Shown here one piece after another: positions 32,570 through 40,253 of a DNA stretch of 45,166 bases. The position numbers and the translations under genes are program-made. The notes beneath the pieces were generated by a model that was not told where the DNA came from, made no database searches, and was given only the letters and a program-made list of their open reading frames with translations. Origin of the DNA: Candidatus Roizmanbacteria bacterium CG09_land_8_20_14_0_10_41_9 (GTDB lineage Bacteria; Patescibacteriota; Microgenomatia; UBA1406; GWC2-37-13); the NCBI GenBank assembly GCA_002774185.1, contig PEZG01000057.1, positions 1 through 45,166 of the forward strand. The letters are read 5' to 3'. Within the stretch, counting starts at the first letter, position 1, and every line of letters starts with the position of its first letter.

Positions 32570-34551
32570 AATTTCTTCAACGGGAGACGCTCCATATTTT
32601 TCTTTTCATTGTATATCTCCAAAAGATCGTAAACGTTTTTATTTTCCTGATCGCAGAAATAGTAGTACTTGAGAATTGCGGCAAGCTCACTGCTATCCAA
32701 AAGAGTTTTCCTCTTGAGATATTTCTTAACAAGGGGCAATCCCAGATTGCATGTTTTTTGCGCTGTATAGATTTCTAGTCGCAGTTTATCCATGTAAGGA
32801 GATTCCAGTTTAAGCGTATCTGAGATAAAGTTGAGGTAACCTAGCGCCTGTGCGTCGTATCCGTTTTTCTTAAGGAACGCGCAATAGAGTTCGAGAGCAC
32901 TTCCATACGTTTGACGGATGCTCTCCAAATGGAGGATTTTGCCATCAGACATAAAAGTGTGAGGAAATCCATAGGTATGCTTCCATAACGTGCGGTTTAT
33001 CGCGACAATGTTTTCTATATCTTCGACTGCTTTTTCCTCAGTTGGGTAATATTTCCAAAGAAGACCGTAGGGTAACCAAGAACCGCTAGGTGCCTGGCTT
33101 TCGAAAAAGATCTTATAGTTTTCGTTGTTTTTTTCCAGGAATTCTTTCAAGAATAACTGTTGGGATGATGTGGAGGGAAAAAATAACTGAGGGTAGTTTT
33201 TTTTCAGTTTCTCAATGTAGTATGGCCGGGCGAAAAGATCAGGGAAAATGAATATCAGATCTGTCCGGTACTTTTCAACGTAGTAATAATATGCGGTTGT
33301 GAAAAATCCTACGTCCGATTTCATGGCAAGAATAGAGTTTTTAGGAGGGGTGTCAAGAACGTTTTTTGCATACGTTTCAAATTCCGTAATATTCTTTAGT
33401 TTTCGAATACTTTTAAAGTTGGACCAGAATACGATAGCAAAATAAGCAAGAAAAAAAATGATCATAAGGAAGTGGGTAAACTGTTTTATCCGCTTGTTTA
33501 CAATATTTACATTAAAAAAAATCATTGCTTTCTCGTATGCATACTGGATACCCAAAGCAAATGGGAATATGAGAATGGCATAAAGAGGAATCAGAAACCG
33601 TTCGAATGTCGCTACGATAAATGGACCCTGAAGGGGAAAATTACTGTAAAAATAGAAGAAAAGATGCGAGAAAATGCCCAGCGTTACAAAATAGAAAAAA
33701 GAGCGGCTCTTTTTATATAAATTCAACAATCCCAAAAGGATAAAAACGATTCCAATGATCCGGAAATCCTGAATAAGGAAAATCAGGGTAGAAAAGGAAT
33801 TAAAAATTTGGTTTATAAGATGGGGTTGTGAAGTCGAAAATGCCTTGAATGTGCCATACGATGATCGGGTGATTAACCGTATGAGTCCATCAAGAGTCTT
33901 TGCATTTTCCCAATCGATGGGAGGATTGAAAAAGCTTGCTATAGGGGCATAGATAAAAAAAGAAAATCCTAAGAGAAAAAATATCAACCCTTTCCTTATT
34001 CTCTTCTTAAATATCGAAACGCTATCTTTTATCATCATGTACCATCCGGGTAGGAATAAAACCACCGTATGGTGGTGGGCGAACGTCATTCCGAGAAAAA
34101 AACACGCAACGAAAAACAGATTTTTGTTACGGGTTTTCTTAAGACGAAGTATCGCTAAGGTGATCATAAGGGAAAGAGCAGTATGGAGTGCGAATACCTC
34201 AGGAACCTCCGCATACAGCCAAACGGGAAAAAGAAAGGAAAAGAACAAACCAGAAAATAGGGAAAGATACTTATTCCTAGATATCTCAAGGACGATAGCA
34301 TAAATTAAAACCGTTGAAAGAATCGTTGGTACGATAGAGAGGAGATTCGCAGGGACGTAGGGAGGAGCAAAAAAGAGCACCGTTCTTACGGTGTTTACCA
34401 ACAAGCTATACAGAGGATATCCTGGGGGGTGCGCTATACTCCACGTATGAGCAACCGTACTGTATTCGGAACTATCACCCAAAAAAATATAGGTAGATTG
34501 AAACCAGCTAAACAAAAAAAACTGAATAATCGAAGTTAATAAAACCAACAT
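32566..34551 (-). CDS. DUF2723 family (TMEM260-like) membrane glycosyltransferase
   Basis: 661 residues. GT-C fold: LGDSSEYSTVAHTWSIAHPPGYPLYSLL near residue 25-52 is the DUF2723 signature with the acidic pair, then YAEVPEVFALHTALSL, and about ten hydrophobic helices, ending in a soluble C-terminal part. TMEM260, in the same family, is a protein O-mannosyltransferase. It is next to a pilin gene at 34575, which suggests glycosylation of surface proteins. A TAGAAT box 6 bases before the ATG fits leaderless expression but its -35 is weak. Confidence 0.85.
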   Translation of the reverse strand: MLVLLTSIIQFFLFSWFQSTYIFLGDSSEYSTVAHTWSIAHPPGYPLYSLLVNTVRTVLFFAPPYVPANLLSIVPTILSTVLIYAIVLEISRNKYLSLFSGLFFSFLFPVWLYAEVPEVFALHTALSLMITLAILRLKKTRNKNLFFVACFFLGMTFAHHHTVVLFLPGWYMMIKDSVSIFKKRIRKGLIFFLLGFSFFIYAPIASFFNPPIDWENAKTLDGLIRLITRSSYGTFKAFSTSQPHLINQIFNSFSTLIFLIQDFRIIGIVFILLGLLNLYKKSRSFFYFVTLGIFSHLFFYFYSNFPLQGPFIVATFERFLIPLYAILIFPFALGIQYAYEKAMIFFNVNIVNKRIKQFTHFLMIIFFLAYFAIVFWSNFKSIRKLKNITEFETYAKNVLDTPPKNSILAMKSDVGFFTTAYYYYVEKYRTDLIFIFPDLFARPYYIEKLKKNYPQLFFPSTSSQQLFLKEFLEKNNENYKIFFESQAPSGSWLPYGLLWKYYPTEEKAVEDIENIVAINRTLWKHTYGFPHTFMSDGKILHLESIRQTYGSALELYCAFLKKNGYDAQALGYLNFISDTLKLESPYMDKLRLEIYTAQKTCNLGLPLVKKYLKRKTLLDSSELAAILKYYYFCDQENKNVYDLLEIYNEKKNMERLPLKKF

Positions 34552-34574
34552 CCTTGTATTCTACACGATTCTTT

Positions 34575-35087
34575 TTATTTCACGCACCAAACACATGCAA
34601 AGGTGGGGCTAGATGCTGGTCCGCAGTCTGCATCTTTATCTGCGACTTCCGTCATATCGCTTTCGAGGAATTTGGTATTCGGATCCGTTCTAAAGGACTT
34701 TGATGCGGGTTTAAAGCAAACTGTTACTGTTTGGTCTGTACCGGCAAGCTTGATTCTTCCGAGTTGCCCCTTTGCGAGAGTAGAAAAATCCGCTTTTAAC
34801 TCCCCGGAATCAATGATAGCGGAGAGATTTACATCAGTGTAACCCGTGGAAAGATCACTGACGGATATTGTGGAAGCAGGTGCCCATGGCATCTGGCTTC
34901 TGATGGCATAATATCGAATAACAGCTCCATGAACTTCTGAAACAGTATTTCTTATCCCGGTATCATCACCTTTTTTCAGCTGCTCAAACGGATCCAGAGC
35001 TGCCATAAGGCCTACTGCTAATGCACCAAGAAGAGCAATCACGATCAAAAGTTCAATAAGGGTAAACCCAAACTTAGAGTTTTTCAT
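34575..35087 (-). CDS. Type IV pilin-like protein
   Basis: 170 residues from the ATG at 35087 (a longer frame to 35141 is rejected because a promoter lies in it). Signal MKNSKFG then FTLIELLIVIALLGALAVGL, a canonical prepilin with G before F and glutamate at +5. The soluble domain is rich in Ser/Thr and ends with paired cysteines (CVWC). It could be the major pilin or a large minor one. Next to the DUF2723 enzyme, and 50 bases from the second IS element. Confidence 0.88.
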   Translation of the reverse strand: MKNSKFGFTLIELLIVIALLGALAVGLMAALDPFEQLKKGDDTGIRNTVSEVHGAVIRYYAIRSQMPWAPASTISVSDLSTGYTDVNLSAIIDSGELKADFSTLAKGQLGRIKLAGTDQTVTVCFKPASKSFRTDPNTKFLESDMTEVADKDADCGPASSPTFACVWCVK

Positions 35088-35096
35088 ATTATTTTC

Positions 35097-35125
35097 ATCA
35101 TAGATATCTTTTTTCCGCTTGTCAA
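35097..35125 (-). promoter_or_regulatory. Promoter for the pilin at 35087
   Basis: TTGACA, 17 bases, TATGAT on the minus strand, then 9 bases to the ATG; predicted leader 3 bases. Confidence 0.7.
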
Positions 35126-35148
35126 GAGGTATTTTGGGCAATTATCCC

Positions 35149-35176
35149 TTGACATCACGTAGAAATCTGCTATACT
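35149..35176 (+). promoter_or_regulatory. Promoter of the IS transposase (leaderless type)
   Basis: TTGACA, 16 bases, TATACT, then 6 bases to the ATG at 35183. The element therefore carries its own leaderless-type promoter. Confidence 0.7.
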
Positions 35177-35182
35177 ATTATT

Positions 35183-36058
35183 ATGTTAAACACTTTTACC
35201 CTTTCTGACTTTCTAAAAAAGTATAAGACTAATGAAGATTGTTTAGAGGAAATCAAAAATATCATCTATTCAAATGGGGTTAAATGTAAGATATGTAAGA
35301 AAATAACCCCTCATTACAAAATAAAAAGTAAAAAGGTTTATTCTTGTCAAAACTGTGGAACACAGGTAAGTCCTTTGGCAAATACTATATTTCACAAGTC
35401 TTCAACCGACCTTTTGGATTGGTTTTATGCAATTTACCTTATTACTCAAACCAGAGGCGGACTTCCAGCTCTTGAACTTCAAAGAATGTTAGGTTGTAGT
35501 TATAAAACCGCTTGGAGAATGGGACATCAGATAAGAAAACTAATGACTGATGAAGAGAAAGGTTTGCTTTCAGGTGACGTTGAGGTTGACGAGACTTTTG
35601 TAGGTGGAAAAGGATTTAACAGAATAAAAGTTGATTTTACGGAAAGACCTAAAGAGGTCGTTATGGGAATGGTTGAACGGGGAGGAAAACTGCGAGCAAA
35701 ACATATTGAAACGACTGGAAAGTGGGCTCTACGGGAACAAATTGAGAAACACATTGATCCAAAAGCTCGTGTTTTTACTGACCAGTTTGCAGGCTATCAT
35801 CAACTACGAAAGCTCGGTTATAGTCATTACAGCGTAAATCACGGGAAGTTTCAGTATAGAAAAGGTGACGCATACACACAGAACATTGAAAACGTATGGA
35901 GCCATTTGAAGCGTGGAATTAACGGAGTTTATCACCACGTATCAAAGAAACATTTACAAGCTTACGTTGATGAGTTTACGTTCAGATACAATAACAGAAA
36001 GTCAGAAGATATGTTTGCTCTCGTCTTAAACAGAGTAGTTAGCGTGAGGCGAAAATAG
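35183..36058 (+). CDS. IS1595-family transposase
   Basis: 291 residues. N-terminal zinc ribbon CKICKK then CQNCGT (35-60), a helical DNA-binding segment (GGLPALELQRMLGCSYKTAWRM), then VEVDETFVGG, VFTDQFAGYHQL and ENVWSHLKRGINGVYHHVSKK, the DDE-type core of IS1595 transposases. Intact. It differs from the ISXO2-like protein at 10754, so two separate IS1595 lineages are present. Confidence 0.92.
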   Translation: MLNTFTLSDFLKKYKTNEDCLEEIKNIIYSNGVKCKICKKITPHYKIKSKKVYSCQNCGTQVSPLANTIFHKSSTDLLDWFYAIYLITQTRGGLPALELQRMLGCSYKTAWRMGHQIRKLMTDEEKGLLSGDVEVDETFVGGKGFNRIKVDFTERPKEVVMGMVERGGKLRAKHIETTGKWALREQIEKHIDPKARVFTDQFAGYHQLRKLGYSHYSVNHGKFQYRKGDAYTQNIENVWSHLKRGINGVYHHVSKKHLQAYVDEFTFRYNNRKSEDMFALVLNRVVSVRRK

Positions 36059-36158
36059 CCCTCTGAAGTATTTTATCAAAGAAATTTTTATCCGCAGTCT
36101 TTCTCATTTTTTTTACTTTTATAATAAATGCCTTCCTTTTTTGTCTAGGGGTTTTCAT
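36039..36158 (-). pseudogene. Third gene of the Panacea operon, cut by the IS
   Basis: 39 codons: a basic start MKTPRQKRKAFIIKVKKMRK, then TADKNFFDKILQRA. The ATG overlaps the TGA stop of the preceding gene (ATGA, 36155-36158), as with the two genes before it. From 36067 on the frame runs into the IS end and stops after about 9 more codons. The original C-terminus is lost, so the function is unknown. Confidence 0.5.
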
Positions 36159-36553
36159 AATTGTATTTTACTAATTTCTTTTTTCAATTCACCATTCAAA
36201 GGTCTTTTTATAATGTCATCTTTCAGCTTCTTTTTATCGGTCTCGTTTAATGACAGATTCAAGTCATCTATGTAAAGTTCAAAATTATCATGTTCTTTTG
36301 CACCGTCACCATGAAAACAAGCTCTTCCTGCATACTCAGGTGTTTCTAAAATTACATACAGATACGTTACCGACTGTTCCATGGGTGTTCTTGAACCTAC
36401 CCTTGCTAGATAATCTGCTCTTTGTTCTACTCATTTTGTCAATTCAGCTGGAAAAATCCTAGCGGCATATTTACCACTTTCAGCATCTGCGAGGTATACA
36501 TAGATCTCACCTTTGTATTTGAAGATATCGCCAAAGGTAAGTGATAGTTTCAT
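36155..36553 (-). pseudogene. Partner gene of the Panacea protein with an in-frame TGA
   Basis: One frame of 133 codons beginning MKLSLTFGDIFKYKGEIYVYLADAESGKY. It is interrupted after codon 41 (AELTK) by a single TGA, after which the frame stays open: VEQRADYLARVGSR..., FHGDGAKEHDNFELYI..., to the stop at 36155. The start overlaps the Panacea stop by ATGA. I do not recognise the fold; position suggests the toxin of the pair. Either a nonsense mutation or read-through. Confidence 0.65.
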
Positions 36554-37092
36554 AACATTATTTTCATAAGCAATTCTATATCCTCTTTTTCTACTAGGCA
36601 GTCTTCATCCTCTGCGGCAATTGTATATGGTATCACTTCTAGCATATCTGTTTTTCTATATGACGCTTCTCTATGTGAAGCTTTTTCTATAAAAGCAGTG
36701 TTTTTGTCTCCATATCTTACACATACCTTTTCAAGTATTTCTAATTCTGATTTTGAAAAAAGATCAGCATCTTTTTGCGTAAATTTTCTTACAGGTAAAA
36801 TACGATACATACCAAATCCCTTTTCTCTTTCGCATTTTATAGTATCAAATAAAATTGACTCGTCTATATTTTCACAAGCTGTGTCCACAAGGCTTTTTAT
36901 TGTTGAAGGAATTGGCCCATGTTCCAGCTTGACATAAGTGTCGTAAGTTATAGGTGAGCCAAACTGTTTTAAGTGAGTAAAATCAGCGAAATAAAACAGT
37001 TTCATTAGTTTTGTTTTTCCTAAAAAAGTAGTGTCTGTATAATTGCAAAAATAAAGCAGTATTGCTTTAAGTTTGGCTGTTGGAATTTTCAT
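36550..37092 (-). CDS. Panacea-domain (DUF4065, SocA-like) antitoxin
   Basis: 180 residues. KTKLMKLFYFADFTHLKQFGSPITYDTYVKLEHGPIPS (from about 26) is the Panacea/DUF4065 signature: a KLxKLLYFAD helix, a GxPIT loop and a HGPxPS turn. Panacea proteins neutralise many unrelated toxins and are usually in a two-gene operon. The following gene overlaps it by ATGA. The promoter lies at 37126-37154, with the imperfect inverted repeat GTTATAC/GTATAATAAC just upstream as a possible operator. Confidence 0.85.
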   Translation of the reverse strand: MKIPTAKLKAILLYFCNYTDTTFLGKTKLMKLFYFADFTHLKQFGSPITYDTYVKLEHGPIPSTIKSLVDTACENIDESILFDTIKCEREKGFGMYRILPVRKFTQKDADLFSKSELEILEKVCVRYGDKNTAFIEKASHREASYRKTDMLEVIPYTIAAEDEDCLVEKEDIELLMKIML

Positions 37093-37125
37093 AGTTGTGT
37101 ATGTCTAGGCCTTATAACAACCTAA

Positions 37126-37154
37126 ATTATACCAAACTTCAGCGTGTTTAACAA
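37126..37154 (-). promoter_or_regulatory. Promoter for the Panacea operon
   Basis: TTGTTA, 17 bases, TATAAT on the minus strand. The leader is about 27 bases, longer than for most genes here. Upstream at about 37160-37183 is GTTATAC...GTATAATAAC, a candidate autoregulatory site. Confidence 0.6.
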
Positions 37155-37299
37155 GTACGTTATTATACAATACAGTATAACACTTTTGGCCAAACGATTG
37201 TCAAGTCTTTGTTGAGTAATACTTTAATGAACTTATAATTTTATGGAAATTGAAGCAGGCACGTACGTTACACGCCTACCCAATCGCCGTATTTTGAGC

Positions 37300-37383
37300 A
37301 AATTTAAAATTCAAAATTCAAAGTTTAAAATTTTTAATTTTAAACTGCAACTTTCAACTTTGCACTTTTAACTTTAAACTTCT
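37300..37383. repeat. AT-rich word repeat, copy A
   Basis: AAATTTAAAATTCAAAATTC, AAAGTTTAAAATTTTTAATT and AACTTTCAACTTTGCACTTT blocks in a long imperfect hairpin, just before the rpmF promoter. Same family as the blocks near 21630 and 44265. Confidence 0.6.
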
Positions 37384-37399
37384 TTTAGATATTTTTCTC

Positions 37400-37428
37400 T
37401 TGCATAATTGGTTTTCGTGTGATACAGT
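37400..37428 (+). promoter_or_regulatory. Promoter for rpmF operon
   Basis: TTGCAT, 17 bases, TACAGT, then 10 bases to the ATG at 37439; predicted leader about 4 bases. Confidence 0.55.
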
Positions 37429-37438
37429 AAATACCAGT

Positions 37439-37588
37439 ATGGCGCCACTACCGAAAAGAAAACATTCAACCCAACGGAAAGGTAAAAGAATGTCCACGAG
37501 GACTATCACATTCAAAAATCTTGTTCCTTGTACAAACTGCCAAAAACCAAAATTACCCCATAAAACCTGTAAGCACTGCAGGAAATGA
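37439..37588 (+). CDS. rpmF: 50S ribosomal protein bL32
   Basis: 49 residues. MAPLPKRKHSTQRKGKRMS followed by two CxxC knuckles (PCTNCQK, TCKHCRK), typical of the zinc-binding form of bL32. The ATG at 37439 is chosen over an in-frame start at 37400 because it matches the family start and lies right after a promoter. The stop overlaps the nusB start region. Confidence 0.93.
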   Translation: MAPLPKRKHSTQRKGKRMSTRTITFKNLVPCTNCQKPKLPHKTCKHCRK

Positions 37589-37971
37589 TATCCATGGACA
37601 TTCGCCACGATCAAAGAATAAAGATCATTCAAGAGCTTTACCGCAATACCTTCTTTGCTAAGGATAGTCCGCCATCTCTTGCTGTCGCTAAGACAAGGGA
37701 TATTATCGAAAACGCGACACAAATCAACGACTACATCAAAAAATATGCGCAGAAATTCCCTATAGAGAAGATTGCGAAGGTTGATTTGGCGATTCTACAG
37801 CTTGCGGTCTATGAGCTGGTATTTGAAAAAAAAGAACCGCCAAAGGTTATCATTAACGAAGCCATTGAACTTGCAAAAGAGATGGGAAGCGGACGATCGT
37901 TTGCTTTTATTAATGCCGTATTGGGCAAAATTTATCAACAACACTATGCCGGGCAACCTAAAAAAACTTGA
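37585..37971 (+). CDS. nusB: Transcription antitermination protein NusB
   Basis: 128 residues. All-helical NusB: RIKIIQELYRNTF, VDLAILQLAVYEL, PPKVIINEAIELAKEMGSGRSFAFINAVLGKI. The ATG at 37585 overlaps the rpmF stop (ATGA); a second ATG at 37594 could be used. NusB with S10 binds boxA in the rRNA leader; a boxA-like site is seen at 26431-26443 upstream of 16S. Confidence 0.92.
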   Translation: MISMDIRHDQRIKIIQELYRNTFFAKDSPPSLAVAKTRDIIENATQINDYIKKYAQKFPIEKIAKVDLAILQLAVYELVFEKKEPPKVIINEAIELAKEMGSGRSFAFINAVLGKIYQQHYAGQPKKT

Positions 37972-38647
37972 AGAAACTATCCATATCCAATTTAGAGATA
38001 AGAGTCTGATTGAAAATGTATTCGTGCACCGTTCCTATTTGAATGAACACAAACGGTTCCATTTACCCTCAAACGAGAAATTGGAATTCCTAGGAGATAG
38101 CGTACTGTCTCTAATCACCTCGGTGTATCTTTTTAAAAATTATCCGGATTTTCAGGAGGGCGATTATACCGAGATAAAATCATCCATTGTCAAAACCGAA
38201 AGCTTGGCGATTGCGGCAAGAACCCTACGTCTCGGCGATTATATCTATCTGTCAAAAGGTGAAGAGCAGGGTATGGGACGAGTTAACTCGAATATTTTAG
38301 CGGATTGTTTTGAAGCTCTGATTGGATGCATCTTCATAGATCAAAGCTTTGAGGCCGCCTATGATTTCGTAGTACGGTATCTATTCAAATCAAATAATCT
38401 TGACGGGGTCATTGAAGCAAAATCGTATCTCTCAGCAAAAAGCAACCTTCAGGAGTATATTCAGAGAAAGTTTAAAGTTTTGCCCTCCTATCGGGTCCTG
38501 GATCAAAAAGGACCTGAGCACGATAGGATATTCAGGATAGGGGTATTCTTGAAAAGCAAAAAAATGGGAGAAGGAGTCGCTTCTTCGAAGAAGCTCGCTG
38601 AGGAAAAAGCTGCTCAAGTTGCCTTTGAAAACCGGAAATCCCTATGA
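37946..38647 (+). CDS. rnc: Ribonuclease III
   Basis: 233 residues from the ATG at 37946; the longer frame upstream is the nusB gene in another phase. Catalytic domain with HRSYLNEH and the signature NEKLEFLGDSVL, then DCFEALIGCIFIDQSF with the second metal glutamate; dsRNA-binding domain from about residue 160 (NLQEYIQRKFKVLPSYRVLDQKG...SSKKLAEEKAAQVAFE). It overlaps nusB by 26 bases. The 16S precursor stem at 24716/26402 is a likely substrate. Confidence 0.95.
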   Translation: MPGNLKKLEETIHIQFRDKSLIENVFVHRSYLNEHKRFHLPSNEKLEFLGDSVLSLITSVYLFKNYPDFQEGDYTEIKSSIVKTESLAIAARTLRLGDYIYLSKGEEQGMGRVNSNILADCFEALIGCIFIDQSFEAAYDFVVRYLFKSNNLDGVIEAKSYLSAKSNLQEYIQRKFKVLPSYRVLDQKGPEHDRIFRIGVFLKSKKMGEGVASSKKLAEEKAAQVAFENRKSL

Positions 38648-38653
38648 TACAAT
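38625..38653 (+). promoter_or_regulatory. Promoter for rpsP (leaderless type)
   Basis: TTGAAA, 17 bases, TACAAT, then 7 bases to the ATG at 38661. It lies within the end of rnc; predicted leader 1 base. Confidence 0.65.
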
Positions 38654-38660
38654 TCTACCT

Positions 38661-38903
38661 ATGGCTGTTGCATTAAGACTCTTTCGGTTAGGAAAAAAAG
38701 GACACCCGATATACCGCATTATTGCTATCGATAAAAGGAAAAAGAGAAATGGGAACTATATTGAAGCGATCGGCTCATATCATCCGGGAAAAAATCCCTT
38801 TACATTGGAGATTAAAGAGGAACGTTTCGCCTATTGGAAAGAAAAAGGAGCTCATATTTCTGAGGGTCTTCACAAGCTTCTTAAAAGTAGAAAGAAATCC
38901 TAA
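38661..38903 (+). CDS. rpsP: 30S ribosomal protein bS16
   Basis: 80 residues. MAVALRLFRLGKKGHPIYRI then AIDKRKKRNGNYIEAIGSYHPGKNPF and an RFAYWKEKGAHISEGLHKLL tail are characteristic of bS16. An upstream in-frame start at 38619 is rejected: the family starts at MAV and the promoter's -10 box lies between. It overlaps the convergent pilO by 4 bases. Confidence 0.95.
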   Translation: MAVALRLFRLGKKGHPIYRIIAIDKRKKRNGNYIEAIGSYHPGKNPFTLEIKEERFAYWKEKGAHISEGLHKLLKSRKKS

Positions 38904-39583
38904 AATGGATTTGTCTTGGTAGCGTACCCTGATTCCGTTGCCTCTTCGGGTTCCTTAACGATAAACGTGATTTTATCTTTGATGCTTTTGAGTTCTGCAA
39001 GCGTTCCTTCGTTAAACTTTGCTTTTTCCGAAGAGGAGATTTCGACCTTCTGGTTGTAAAAGTTAACGCTCAGGGTCATGGAACCCGCAAACTGAGGGGT
39101 CAATTCGATTCTTTCGATCGTGATAAGCCTTCCGCTGGAAAACGTATAATTTTTCAGGAAGTCCATAAATGCATCGTCATTTCCTACTCCCACGATACTT
39201 AGTTGCAACTTATTTTTCGTTGAGGTTCTTATGTTGATCGCATATGACTTAATAACAAAATTCGTTTTTTTAGCGATTTCCTCAAGAGCATAGACGATAG
39301 AAAAATAATCCTCTGCGTTGGGGACCAGTGAGTTGACCACTTGTAGATATGATTCCAGAGCTTCGTCTCCCACGGAAAGTGCATCATTGATTACTTTTGC
39401 TTTCTGCTGGTATTCCAAAACTTCCTTTTCAAGAGCAAGGATCTTGTCGGAATTTTCTGCAAATCGCTGGGAATTATATACATAAACAAAAATCGTTAAG
39501 GATATTAGTATCCATAATCCCGCAATATAAATACCGTTTTCCTTGATGAGATTTCGTACGTATGGCTTAATTGTTAGTTTCAT
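38900..39583 (-). CDS. pilO: PilO-like type IV pilus inner-membrane protein
   Basis: 227 residues. One N-terminal membrane helix (IYIAGLWILISLTIFVYVY, about 18-36), a coiled-coil (DKILALEKEVLEYQQKAKVI) and a ferredoxin-like C-terminal domain, the layout of PilO. It follows pilN and pilM with an overlapping start. PilM, PilN and PilO form the alignment complex that links the motor to the envelope. Confidence 0.8.
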   Translation of the reverse strand: MKLTIKPYVRNLIKENGIYIAGLWILISLTIFVYVYNSQRFAENSDKILALEKEVLEYQQKAKVINDALSVGDEALESYLQVVNSLVPNAEDYFSIVYALEEIAKKTNFVIKSYAINIRTSTKNKLQLSIVGVGNDDAFMDFLKNYTFSSGRLITIERIELTPQFAGSMTLSVNFYNQKVEISSSEKAKFNEGTLAELKSIKDKITFIVKEPEEATESGYATKTNPF

Positions 39584-40253
39584 TCATCAAAATAAACTTA
39601 CCACTCAACGATAATTCGTAATTCTCTTTTTTGACAGCGCTTTGATCAAGCGAGCTCAAGCCGCTTAATGAAAAGCTTTTCAAGGAAAGCCGCTCGAAGT
39701 TCTTCAGAAAAGAATCAGATTCTACAAACCTCGTAAAATCAATGAGACTTGAAAAATTCGTGAACGACACCTTAAACTCGACATTTCTGTTTTTATCGAT
39801 AAAGAAGTTCTTAAGGGTTCCTCGGGTGTTCGTCTGGACTTGAGCCGAAATGCTTGCTAAATTTCCCGAAAGACTTGCGATTGCCGGCTGAAGAGAGAAA
39901 GAGTCCGTGGAGGGAGTATTTTGAGATAATGCAGTGACGAGAAGATTAAAGTATGGCAAGGCCTGGACATCGTCTTTTATAAACCCTTTTATTACACCAT
40001 ATTTTTTTTCAATGTAAAGGAGTTGTGCCTCGATATCCTTTTTATCCTTAAGCTGTTCAAGGTAGCTTTTCTTTTGATTCAAAAGTTTCTCTAATCTGGA
40101 ATTTTGAGTATTTAGCCGAATAAACATGTAAATGAACACTGCAAAAAAAACGACGCAGGATGCAATAGCTGATATTCGGATATAGGAAAAATACTTTTCT
40201 ATTTTTTGATAATCAACCTTACTTGAAAGAAGATTGATCTTGGTTTTCTTCAT
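39567..40253 (-). CDS. pilN: PilN-like type IV pilus protein
   Basis: 228 residues. The N-terminus has KINLLSSKVD, a variant of the INLLP motif by which PilN docks on PilM, then one membrane helix (ISAIASCVVFFAVFIYMFI) and a coiled-coil before a periplasmic ferredoxin-like domain. Its start overlaps the pilM stop and its end overlaps pilO, so all three are translated together. Confidence 0.85.
   Translation of the reverse strand: MKKTKINLLSSKVDYQKIEKYFSYIRISAIASCVVFFAVFIYMFIRLNTQNSRLEKLLNQKKSYLEQLKDKKDIEAQLLYIEKKYGVIKGFIKDDVQALPYFNLLVTALSQNTPSTDSFSLQPAIASLSGNLASISAQVQTNTRGTLKNFFIDKNRNVEFKVSFTNFSSLIDFTRFVESDSFLKNFERLSLKSFSLSGLSSLDQSAVKKENYELSLSGKFILMNETNN

Larger units (their letters stand above)
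35136..36067 (+). mobile_element. IS1595-family insertion sequence (IS1016-like)
   Basis: Ends resemble each other weakly (GGGCAATTATCC at the left, GGGCTATTTTCG read inward on the right). A 7-base direct repeat GTATTTT at 35129-35135 and 36068-36074 may be the target duplication. It carries one complete transposase and lies between a pilin gene and the Panacea operon, whose third gene it cuts. Confidence 0.7.

Noticed and set aside
36155..36553. Use of TGA as a sense codon (alternative code as in Gracilibacteria)
   Set aside because: Many intact genes here end in TGA and rely on ATGA overlaps (recR, frr, ybaB/prs), so the standard code applies; the one in-frame TGA is a local event.
37354..37722. 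A 122-codon minus-strand frame over rpmF and the start of nusB
   Set aside because: It is antisense to two clear genes and resembles no protein family I know.
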